Assembly: GCA_023390215.1 (NCBI GenBank)
Contig: JAEWDG010000325.1
Span: 1 to 5,666 of the forward strand
Direction: 5' to 3'
Origin: Bacteroidota bacterium
GTDB lineage: Bacteria; Bacteroidota; Bacteroidia; Chitinophagales; Chitinophagaceae
Length of the DNA: 5,666 nucleotides
This document shows, piece after piece, positions 1 to 5,408 of this stretch (within the stretch, counting starts at the first letter, position 1; each line of letters opens with the position of its first letter). A program made the translations under genes and the position numbers. A model generated the notes under the pieces. It was not told the DNA's origin. It made no database searches and saw only the letters and a program-made list of their open reading frames with translations.

Positions 1-172
1 AGCTAAACGTTCCGCCAAAAATGGGAATCTCCATTCTTTTCCATCCCAATGTGTCTTCCAGAGAAAATATCTTAACGCCTATCATTTCCGCGAGCAGGGC
101 ATTCGCTATAAAAAATCCTCCAAGAATGACAAATAACCGGGTGCTCTTGCTTCGCAGAATGCTGTGGATCAT
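1..172 (-). CDS. Queuosine precursor transporter, VUT/YhhQ family (N-terminal part, cut by window edge)
   Basis: Only the first 57 residues are in the window; the rest lies beyond position 1. The product begins MIHSILRSKSTRLFVILGG and continues with a hydrophobic first helix (about residues 12-31). It then shows a stretch containing AEMIGVKIFSLEDTLGW and, at the edge, FGGTFS. This N-terminus closely resembles the Bacteroidota proteins annotated as queuosine precursor transporters (VUT family, related to E. coli YhhQ). Known members are inner-membrane proteins that import queuine/preQ precursors used to modify the tRNA wobble base. The ATG at 172 lies 8 nt after the stop of the 99-residue membrane protein gene, and both follow pcm on the same strand, so co-transcription is likely. 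No clear ribosome binding site is visible. The assignment comes from remembered family resemblance over a short segment, so the family is probable and the exact substrate is inferred. Confidence 0.72.
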   Translation of the reverse strand, partial: MIHSILRSKSTRLFVILGGFFIANALLAEMIGVKIFSLEDTLGWKRMEIPIFGGTFS

Positions 173-180
173 GAGTTAAA

Positions 181-480
181 TTAAGTAAAAAAGAAATACC
201 AGACCTGCAATGGGAATACGATCAGGTTAAACAAAAGCAGCTTGCGGGATATCGACCGGACTGCCGGCCTTTTAAAAAATATTCCGGCAATGATAAAAAA
301 GACCAGATTGATAAAAATTGCGCCATATCCCAGGATCACGATCGTAGCAGTTAATGGTTGAAAAGGCAGAATACCATCTGCGTTTCCTTTTGCATGCCGG
401 GATACTTCAATGAACCTCAGCACCGCTGCGATAATGAAGCAGACGTTGCAGATGAAAACGATCTTTGAAAATATCCGCAT
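181..480 (-). CDS. Small three-helix membrane protein of unknown function
   Basis: This 99-residue protein is not recognised as a named family. Hydrophobic stretches at about residues 6-24, 43-69 and 80-98 predict three transmembrane helices. The connecting segments are polar: residues 25-38 hold His, Lys, Asn and Asp, and residues 70-80 (KRPAVRSISRK) are strongly basic, suggesting that this second loop is cytoplasmic. The C-terminus is aromatic-rich (VWYFFFT). There is no signal peptide with a cleavage site, lipobox or catalytic motif. The ATG at 480 comes one base after the pcm TGA (482-484), and the stop lies 8 nt before the transporter start. It therefore sits inside a tight set and is probably translated from the pcm message. 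That arrangement and the clean hydropathy pattern argue that it is a real gene. A role linked to either neighbour is only a guess from position. Confidence 0.75.
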   Translation of the reverse strand: MRIFSKIVFICNVCFIIAAVLRFIEVSRHAKGNADGILPFQPLTATIVILGYGAIFINLVFFIIAGIFFKRPAVRSISRKLLLFNLIVFPLQVWYFFFT

Positions 481-481
481 A

Positions 482-1138
482 TCAGATCGATTTTCCTTTT
501 AGCATGGGGACGAAAGAAAAATGATCGAAAGCTTCTTCAGTCAGGGAGCCATCCGCATTTTTCCATATGCGTAACATTCTTTGCGAGCCTCCCTCATCTT
601 TTGGAATTACCATATAGCCCCCCGGTTTGAGTTGCTCAATCAATTTCGGAGGAATAAAAGGTGCGGCCGCTGTAATGATAATCTTATCAAATGGAGCGAA
701 AGTGGGTAATCCTTCAAAACCGTCTCCATAAAAATATTTAATGGAAGGATATTTTTTCCGCAGTATGAAATCTTTGCCACTGTCGAAAAGCTTTTTCTGC
801 CGCTCAATGGTAAAAACCTTTGCACCCATTTCTGCGAGCACCATGGCTTGGTACATGCTTCCCGTCCCGATCTCCAAAACCTTTTCATGCGGCTTCACCT
901 GTAAAAGCTGGGTTTGATAGGCCACGGTATAGGGCTGCGAAATCGTTTGACCTTCCGCTATGGGAAAAGCCCGGTCCTCATAGGCTATATTGTCCAATGC
1001 TGTATCGAGGAAATAATGCCGGGGGATATTCATGATCGCAGCCAGCACATCTTCATCAGTTATCCCTTTCTCCCTCAGAGAATCCACGAGTTTTTTCCTC
1101 AACCCCTTATGCCGGTAGGTATCCTCAAATTTTCTCAT
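482..1138 (-). CDS. pcm: Protein-L-isoaspartate O-methyltransferase
   Basis: The enzyme transfers a methyl group from S-adenosylmethionine to L-isoaspartyl residues in aged proteins, starting their repair in the cytosol. The product is 218 residues, about the usual length. Family hallmarks are present in order: QTISQPY at 64-70, the SAM-binding loop VLEIGTGSMYQA at 87-98, the acidic end of the next strand TIER at 110-113, GDGFEGLP at 138-145, DKIIITAAAP at 151-160, the LKPGGYMVIP block at 170-179 and a C-terminal FSFVPML at 207-213. In the SAM loop, the residue usually seen as Gly (GTGSGYQ) is Met95. The ATG at 1138 is preferred because MRKFEDTYRHKGLRKKLV matches a normal family N-terminus. 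The frame stays open to a TTG at 1213, but that adds 25 unlike residues. It is the first gene of a tight minus-strand set with the small membrane protein and the transporter. No convincing promoter was found upstream. Confidence 0.95.
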   Translation of the reverse strand: MRKFEDTYRHKGLRKKLVDSLREKGITDEDVLAAIMNIPRHYFLDTALDNIAYEDRAFPIAEGQTISQPYTVAYQTQLLQVKPHEKVLEIGTGSMYQAMVLAEMGAKVFTIERQKKLFDSGKDFILRKKYPSIKYFYGDGFEGLPTFAPFDKIIITAAAPFIPPKLIEQLKPGGYMVIPKDEGGSQRMLRIWKNADGSLTEEAFDHFSFVPMLKGKSI

Positions 1139-1348
1139 AAAGATGCAAGTTAAAAAATACGGCACACAACACTCAATACGGGAGGATCCTTTCTTATCTA
1201 TTTTATCGGGCAATATTTTATCGCGGGAGAAATATCTCCGTTTTCTTATTCCGTTTTGAGTTAATCTAAACGCGCAAAAAATTAAGCCTTAGTATACCTT
1301 TGAAAAATAAAAATTATCTGCGTTTGTAGGCAGGCACCTGTCATCAAA

Positions 1349-1837
1349 TTAACGCTGAATCGCACTGTTCCGGTTATTGAAAAGGTTGTTCCTGTTCTCA
1401 TTTAAAAAATTGTTCGTCGCATTTGCCTTATTCACGGAGTTATTCACAACATTCACGGCGTCGTTATAGGCGTTTACTTCTTCTTTGGTATGGTTGGATT
1501 TTTTATCGAAATCTTTTTTTAAGCTTTCAAATTTTTCCTTTGCAAGCAGGTAAGCAGTTTGTTCGGCTATTTTTTCATTCGCTTCCTTAAGGTAAAATTG
1601 AAGTAATTGCTTCAAGGCGTTGCGCATGCCGTCGTCACCGTAACCTGCAGCGAGCGCATCGAGTTTCGTCAGCGCCTCCTGGGCGTACTGAGCAAGTGCG
1701 TTACGGTCCTGTTCGATGGCCGTAATGTTTTCCTTTTTTATTGCATTCAATAAAATTTCTTCCTGTAATTGCGGTTTGAATGAAATCAGGAACATCTGAT
1801 GATAATGTTTGTTCACTGCACTTAGTTTTTTCAGCAT
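1349..1837 (-). CDS. Asn-rich helical protein resembling LIC11966-family surface proteins, no signal peptide
   Basis: This 162-residue protein is predicted almost wholly helical. Residues 12-36 (YHQM...LQEEILLNAIKKEN), 41-63 (IEQDRNALAQYAQEALTKLDA) and 71-85 (MRNALKQLLQFYLKE) have the layout I associate with Bacteroidota proteins annotated as LIC11966 family surface proteins. The C-terminal part (121-157) carries 16 Asn in 36 residues, at a regular 3-4 spacing beside a hydrophobic stripe. Those relatives normally carry a signal peptide or lipobox. Here the N-terminus (MLKKLSAVNKHYHQM) has no hydrophobic core and no Cys, and an in-frame TGA lies 9 codons upstream, so no longer start is possible. 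It may be a cytoplasmic family variant or an N-terminally decayed copy; the rest of the frame is intact. It follows the mutase gene on the same strand but is separated by a strong terminator. The ATG at 1837 overlaps the end of a possible 39-codon ORF. The family call is tentative. Confidence 0.7.
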   Translation of the reverse strand: MLKKLSAVNKHYHQMFLISFKPQLQEEILLNAIKKENITAIEQDRNALAQYAQEALTKLDALAAGYGDDGMRNALKQLLQFYLKEANEKIAEQTAYLLAKEKFESLKKDFDKKSNHTKEEVNAYNDAVNVVNNSVNKANATNNFLNENRNNLFNNRNSAIQR

Positions 1838-1950
1838 TTCAATAAAACAGAGTCTGCATATTCATATATAATGCCGCGCAACACCTGGAACCTGATATAT
1901 TTTTGCCACCGCAAGGCCATTTCTTTTACATCGCAGGTGATTCTTTTCAT
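1831..1950 (-). CDS. Possible 39-codon small ORF overlapping the start of the Asn-rich protein gene
   Basis: An ATG at 1950 opens 39 sense codons starting MKRITCDVKEMALRWQKY and ending in VLLKC, with TGA at 1831-1833. The last bases read ATGCTGA, so its stop overlaps the ATG of the downstream 162-residue gene, an arrangement that allows translational coupling. The predicted peptide is basic and could form a helix (about residues 9-37), with no membrane segment. Against it: the ATG lies only a few bases after the T-run of the mutase terminator, no promoter or ribosome binding site is visible, and another frame across the same stretch is also open. It is listed because it is the only candidate occupying this gap. 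It may be a leader peptide or chance. Confidence 0.2.
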   Translation of the reverse strand: MKRITCDVKEMALRWQKYIRFQVLRGIIYEYADSVLLKC

Positions 1951-1954
1951 GGGC

Positions 1955-1987
1955 GAATAAAATAAATGCCGGAGCGGGTCCGGCATT
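1955..1987 (-). terminator. Rho-independent terminator of the phospho-sugar mutase gene
   Basis: Read on the minus strand, a perfect 9-bp stem AATGCCGGA / TCCGGCATT (positions 1979-1987 and 1965-1973) encloses the 5-base loop CCCGC and is followed directly by the T-rich run TTATTTTATTC (1955-1964). It begins about 29 nt after the mutase stop codon. The T-run lies only on the minus-strand side, so it acts for the mutase and not for plus-strand transcription. It separates the mutase from the downstream Asn-rich protein gene, which therefore probably needs its own promoter or read-through. Confidence 0.85.
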
Positions 1988-2015
1988 GTATGGTTTAAAA
2001 TCTTAAGCCGGACAA

Positions 2016-3740
2016 TTAATCAAGTTTAAGTTCTTTTATAATTCGGGCGATACGCTCGTCCAGCTTTTTCTCGGTAGATTCAAAATCTTCTTTTCTTTCC
2101 AGTTTTGTATTTACGCTGAAATAGTATTTGATCTTCGGTTCTGTACCACTCGGCCTTGCTGAAATTTTACTTCCATCTTCGAGTACGAACTGGAGCACAT
2201 TGCTTTTTGGAATATCAATTTTCCAAGTCTCACCTGTATCAAGATCTTTGCCCATCTGCAACTCATAATCGAGTAATTGTTTGACTTTTATACCATCCAG
2301 TGATTTGGGCGGATTTTTACGGCTCTCTTCCATCATCTTCGAAATTTCGGCCGCTCCATTCATTCCTTTTTTCGTGATGCTTACCAGCTCTTCTTTATAG
2401 AAACCGTATTGGATGTAGAGATCGATAAGCTTTTCGAACAGGGTTCTTCCTTTTTCCCTTTCATAAGCAGCCATCTCACAAAGCATACATACCGCGCTAA
2501 CCGCGTCTTTATCCCTGATCTTATCACCGATCATCAATCCAAAACTTTCCTCTCCTCCGATGATATAATTTTCTTTCCCTTCTTTTTCTTTGATCAAAGA
2601 TGATATCCATTTGAAACCGGTGAGTACATTATAACAGTTCACCCCATTCGCTTTAGCGATCTCATCAATCATATCTGTGGTGACAATTGTTTTAATCACC
2701 ATGTCATTCGGTTTGGCAATACCTTTGTCCTTACGCGCTTCGATCATATAATTAAAAGCAAGCATGGCTGTTTGGTTTCCGTTCATCAGTACCCATTCGC
2801 CTTTATGATTTTTGATCCCTAAGCCCACACGATCGGCATCAGGATCCGTACCTGCAAGAATATCTGCATCCAACTGCTTCGCTTTTTCCAATCCCATACT
2901 CATGGTCTCTCTTTCTTCAGGATTAGGATATTTAACGGTTGGGAAATTCCCATCGGGCTTTGCCTGCTCCTCAACAATATGAACATTTTCAAAACCATAT
3001 CGTTTTAAAGCATCCGGAACCAGCATGATACCTGTTCCATGAATGGGCGTATAAACGATCTTCAGGTCTTTCTGCTTTCTGCATACTTCAGGATTGATGC
3101 TTAGTTGCTGCACCATATCCAGATAAGCCTTGTCCACATCGGCGCCAATGAGTGTAATCAGGCTCTCCCCCCCATTCCACTTCACCTCATCCACGGAAGT
3201 GATCTTCTCCACTTCTTTAATGGTGTTTTTATCATGTGGCGAAACCATTTGTGCACCATCATCCCAATATGCTTTGTAGCCATTGTATTCTTTGGGGTTG
3301 TGGCTGGCCGTACAAACCACACCACCTTTGCAACCGAAATAACGTATGGCAAAACTGATCTCCGGCGTTGGCCTTAACGATTCGAAAAGATAAACGCGTA
3401 TTCCGTTCGCCGCAAATACGTTCGCCGTTATCTCCGCGAACGTGCGGCTGTTATTGCGACTGTCGTGGCCAATTGCCACGCTGATTTCTGATCCCCAAAC
3501 CTGTTTCAGGTAATTCGCATACCCTTGTGTGGCCATACCGACTGTATATTTATTCATCCGGTTGGTTCCCACGCCCATAATTCCTCTCAGACCTCCCGTA
3601 CCAAATTCCAAATCTTTATAAAATGCCTCCGTGAGCTCATCAGGGTTTTCAGCCTGCATTTTTCTGATCTCATTTTTCGTGGCTTCATCATAATTACCAT
3701 TAAGCCAGGTTTCCACTTTTTGTTGAATTTGTTCATTCAT
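2016..3740 (-). CDS. Phospho-sugar mutase, PGM2/PgcA type (phosphoglucomutase/phosphomannomutase/phosphopentomutase)
   Basis: A 574-residue cytosolic enzyme of the alpha-D-phosphohexomutase superfamily, which moves a phosphate between C1 and C6 of hexoses (or C1 and C5 of pentoses) through a phosphoserine. All four functional sites are intact: an N-terminal FGTGGLRG (46-53); the phosphoserine loop TASHNP (Ser146); the metal site DPDADR (Asp299, Asp301, Asp303); the sugar-specificity loop GGEESFG (395-401); and the phosphate-binding loop RPSGTEPK (529-536). Length and TASHNP context match the long PGM2/PgcA clade rather than the ~460-residue ManB/GlmM types. The likely main reaction is glucose-1-phosphate/glucose-6-phosphate exchange, with phosphopentomutase activity possible. 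The ATG at 3740 is the first ATG; the frame extends to a TTG at 3764, but that TTG lies inside the proposed -7 element. The gene diverges from the DUF2279 gene and ends in a strong terminator, so it is probably monocistronic. Confidence 0.95.
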   Translation of the reverse strand: MNEQIQQKVETWLNGNYDEATKNEIRKMQAENPDELTEAFYKDLEFGTGGLRGIMGVGTNRMNKYTVGMATQGYANYLKQVWGSEISVAIGHDSRNNSRTFAEITANVFAANGIRVYLFESLRPTPEISFAIRYFGCKGGVVCTASHNPKEYNGYKAYWDDGAQMVSPHDKNTIKEVEKITSVDEVKWNGGESLITLIGADVDKAYLDMVQQLSINPEVCRKQKDLKIVYTPIHGTGIMLVPDALKRYGFENVHIVEEQAKPDGNFPTVKYPNPEERETMSMGLEKAKQLDADILAGTDPDADRVGLGIKNHKGEWVLMNGNQTAMLAFNYMIEARKDKGIAKPNDMVIKTIVTTDMIDEIAKANGVNCYNVLTGFKWISSLIKEKEGKENYIIGGEESFGLMIGDKIRDKDAVSAVCMLCEMAAYEREKGRTLFEKLIDLYIQYGFYKEELVSITKKGMNGAAEISKMMEESRKNPPKSLDGIKVKQLLDYELQMGKDLDTGETWKIDIPKSNVLQFVLEDGSKISARPSGTEPKIKYYFSVNTKLERKEDFESTEKKLDERIARIIKELKLD

Positions 3741-3761
3741 TTTACTGTCAATTAAGGTTAC

Positions 3762-3769
3762 CAAAAGTA
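3762..3769 (-). promoter_or_regulatory. Candidate Bacteroidota -7 promoter element for the mutase gene
   Basis: On the minus strand this reads TACTTTTG, a full match to the TAnnTTTG -7 consensus of the Bacteroidota primary sigma factor. It lies 21 nt before the mutase ATG, giving a leader of roughly 15 nt. No good TTG-type -33 element is visible at the usual 17-23 nt further upstream, so the call rests on the -7 match and its position. Confidence 0.45.
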
Positions 3770-3800
3770 GCCCATTATCATGATTAACGCCAGCACTCGT

Positions 3801-3808
3801 TATTTTTG
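3801..3808 (+). promoter_or_regulatory. Candidate Bacteroidota -7 promoter element for the DUF2279 gene
   Basis: TATTTTTG is a full match to TAnnTTTG and ends only 4 nt before the ATG at 3813. Transcription from it would start at or just around that ATG, implying a leaderless or nearly leaderless message. It would also exclude the in-frame ATG at 3780. No clear -33 TTG is present 17-23 nt upstream. Confidence 0.4.
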
Positions 3809-3812
3809 TTTC

Positions 3813-4862
3813 ATGAAGCCAGCCTTATCTCTCCGCCCGGCTGTATGGGCGTCGCATGCATCTCCAAAAAGGTTGGCGGACTTAAGTACCGTGGTGAGGC
3901 TAAGTATGATTTTGATTTTTGGCGTCGCCGGCCTTAATTCATATGGGCAACCAGGTAAGGATTCAACGAAACAAATATTAAAACCTGAGTGTTTTCCACA
4001 ACATTTCAGTTATCCCTATTCCAAAGCAAAAGTTCGTGCAGTTGCCATAACAAATGTTGTGGGATACAGCGGCGCAATGATTGGTCTATATTCCGCCTGG
4101 TATAAAGACTATCCCCAGTCGAGCCTGCATGCTTTCAACGACATTAATGAGTGGAAGCAGATCGATAAGATCGGCCATGCATACAGCGCTTATGCTGAAA
4201 GTAAAGCCAGTATGGAACTCTGGCGATGGACAGGCGTTTCCCGTAAAAAGCAGATATGGCTGGGAGGATTAAGCGGCGCGGTTTATCAAACTGTAATTGA
4301 AACCCTGGATGGATTCAGTGCGGAATGGGGATGGAGTTGGGGGGATTTCGGCGCGAACGTGACGGGAAGCGGAATGCTGATTGCGCAGGAACTTGCCTGG
4401 GATGAACAAAGAATTCAATTCAAATTTTCGTTTCACCGTAAACGTTATGATAATCCCGAACTGAACCTGCGAAGTGATAAGATCTTCGGCAGCAGTACGG
4501 CAGAGCGATTCCTGAAAGATTATAATGGCCAAACCTACTGGCTGAGCACCGCTCCCGCCGCCTGGAACGCTCATAGCAGACTGCCGGCCTGGCTTCAGCT
4601 CGCAATAGGAACGGGCGCCGAAGGCTTATTTGGAGGTTACGATAATATAGGCCGCGAAGAAAACGGAGACATTAGTTTCAACCACCCGGAAATAAAAAGG
4701 GTAAGACAATGGTATCTTGCTCCTGATATTGATCTTTCAAAGATCCGGACACGGAGAAAAGGAATCAGAACCGCGCTCAACCTGATCAATATTGTCAAAT
4801 TTCCCACTCCCGGGCTTGAACTTTCCGGTGGAAAATTAAAATGGAGGTGGCTGATCTTTTAG
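3813..4862 (+). CDS. DUF2279 family envelope protein
   Basis: A 349-residue protein whose core matches the DUF2279 family of Bacteroidota, distantly related to E. coli YfiM; its biochemical function is unknown. Visible landmarks are FNDINEWKQIDKIGHAYSAY (108-127), a hydrophobic GGLSGAVYQTVIETLDGF (151-168), EWGWSWGDFGAN (171-182), AQELAWDEQR (191-200), FHRKRYDNPE (207-216) and RQWYLAPDIDLSKI (298-311). Residues 24-45 form a signal-peptide-like segment ending NSYGQ, with likely cleavage near residue 45 and no lipobox Cys. Residues 75-96 and about 148-163 may be membrane-associated. The ATG at 3813 is chosen over one at 3780 because a -7 element lies between them. A start at 3906 would leave too short a signal peptide with no positive charge. 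The resulting n-region of about 30 residues is unusually long. The gene diverges from the mutase and converges on the phosphoribosyltransferase gene without a gap. Confidence 0.85.
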   Translation: MKPALSLRPAVWASHASPKRLADLSTVVRLSMILIFGVAGLNSYGQPGKDSTKQILKPECFPQHFSYPYSKAKVRAVAITNVVGYSGAMIGLYSAWYKDYPQSSLHAFNDINEWKQIDKIGHAYSAYAESKASMELWRWTGVSRKKQIWLGGLSGAVYQTVIETLDGFSAEWGWSWGDFGANVTGSGMLIAQELAWDEQRIQFKFSFHRKRYDNPELNLRSDKIFGSSTAERFLKDYNGQTYWLSTAPAAWNAHSRLPAWLQLAIGTGAEGLFGGYDNIGREENGDISFNHPEIKRVRQWYLAPDIDLSKIRTRRKGIRTALNLINIVKFPTPGLELSGGKLKWRWLIF

Positions 4863-5342
4863 TTACTGAATATAGGCTCCTATAACAGAACCATCTTTTA
4901 CTTCAACTACAATATTCTGTTCACTTGTGGTGGAAATGGAGATGCCTACATAATCTACAGTTACCGGGAATTTTTTATGCGTGCGTTCAACAAGCGCCAG
5001 CGTTTCTATTTTTGCAGGCTTCAGGTCCAGCAATGGTTTTAGGGCATACAACATGGTTCGTCCGCTGTTCGCCACATCATCCACAAGAATTATTGAATTA
5101 TGATCCGCGCCGGGATGTTCACTCAAACGGATATCGCCTGGATTTTTTTTATCTATACTGAGCTCAATGAGTTTTGCATCGATATGCGCCCCGGAAAGAT
5201 GCGCAGCCAGTTGCCGTGCAATATGGATCCCGTTTTCTTTTATGCCAACCAGCATCACCGTCGTAATTCCCGGATTGCGTTCAGCTATTTCAAGCGCCAT
5301 GCGACGCAGTTTGCGGTCGGCTGTTTCTTTATCGAGTATCAT
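4863..5342 (-). CDS. PyrR-like phosphoribosyltransferase
   Basis: A 159-residue type I phosphoribosyltransferase. The PRPP-binding motif SIILVDDVANSGRT is at 83-96 (Asp88, Asp89, Gly94, Arg95, Thr96). An early LVGIKENGIHIARQLA (31-46) matches the PyrR segment LVGIKTRGI. The C-terminal DYVGISISTTSEQNIVVEV (130-148) parallels the PyrR DYIGKNIPTSKSEKV region, including the hydrophobic ending. True PyrR also has a conserved TLYRDDL segment before the PRPP motif; here that region reads LIELSIDKKNPGDI (58-71), so it is missing. The protein may be a uracil or other base phosphoribosyltransferase, or a diverged regulator. RNA-binding attenuation activity should not be assumed. No pyrimidine gene is adjacent in the window. 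The ATG at 5342 fits the family N-terminus (ILDKETADRKLRRMA). Its stop directly abuts the DUF2279 stop, and it diverges from the Fe-S protein gene. Confidence 0.85.
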   Translation of the reverse strand: MILDKETADRKLRRMALEIAERNPGITTVMLVGIKENGIHIARQLAAHLSGAHIDAKLIELSIDKKNPGDIRLSEHPGADHNSIILVDDVANSGRTMLYALKPLLDLKPAKIETLALVERTHKKFPVTVDYVGISISTTSEQNIVVEVKDGSVIGAYIQ

Positions 5343-5392
5343 AAGCGTTGCCCTTCACCGCAATATTAACTATTAAATCCGTTAACTTAGCC

Positions 5393-5404
5393 GCGATTAA
5401 TCGC
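5393..5404. promoter_or_regulatory. 12-bp perfect palindrome in a divergent control region (possible operator)
   Basis: GCGATTAATCGC is a perfect inverted repeat centred between 5398 and 5399, ending 4 bases before the ATG of the Fe-S protein gene at 5409. It lies in the 66-bp region between that gene and the divergent phosphoribosyltransferase gene. A dimeric repressor binding here would cover the start of the plus-strand message. No T-run follows, so it is not a terminator. A palindrome of this size can occur by chance, and no regulator gene is next to it. Confidence 0.25.
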
Positions 5405-5408
5405 CACT

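Noticed and set aside
820..1153. Plus-strand frames of 71 and 79 codons opposite pcm
   Set aside because: They lie wholly antisense to a well-supported enzyme gene and show no recognisable protein features.
1139..1170. Possible pcm promoter with TAACTTGC just before the ATG and a TTG 21 nt upstream
   Set aside because: The -7 match is imperfect and would leave almost no leader; too weak to list as a feature.
1139..1213. 25-residue N-terminal extension of Pcm from a TTG at 1213
   Set aside because: The first ATG (1138) gives a normal family N-terminus; the extension is Cys-rich, unlike relatives, and starts at a rare codon.
1226..1239. Hairpin GGAGA-AATA-TCTCC between pcm and the Asn-rich gene
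   Set aside because: Only a 5-bp stem with no directly following T-run on the minus strand; not a convincing terminator or riboswitch.
1303..1333. Terminator for the Asn-rich gene (stem CTGC/GCAG followed by a T-rich run on the minus strand)
   Set aside because: The stem is only 4 bp with an 8-base loop; the T-rich run alone is not enough.
1854..2004. Second open minus-strand frame through the mutase-Asn-rich gap, ending ...VPGVARHYI
   Set aside because: It has no ATG start, runs through the terminator hairpin and stops before the downstream gene; best explained as a chance open frame.
4269..4605. Minus-strand frames opposite the DUF2279 gene
   Set aside because: They are shadows of a conserved coding region, with unlikely composition (Arg/Cys/Ser-rich) and no start signals.
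4925..5376. Plus-strand frames opposite the phosphoribosyltransferase gene
   Set aside because: They are antisense to a gene with an intact PRPP motif and full family length.
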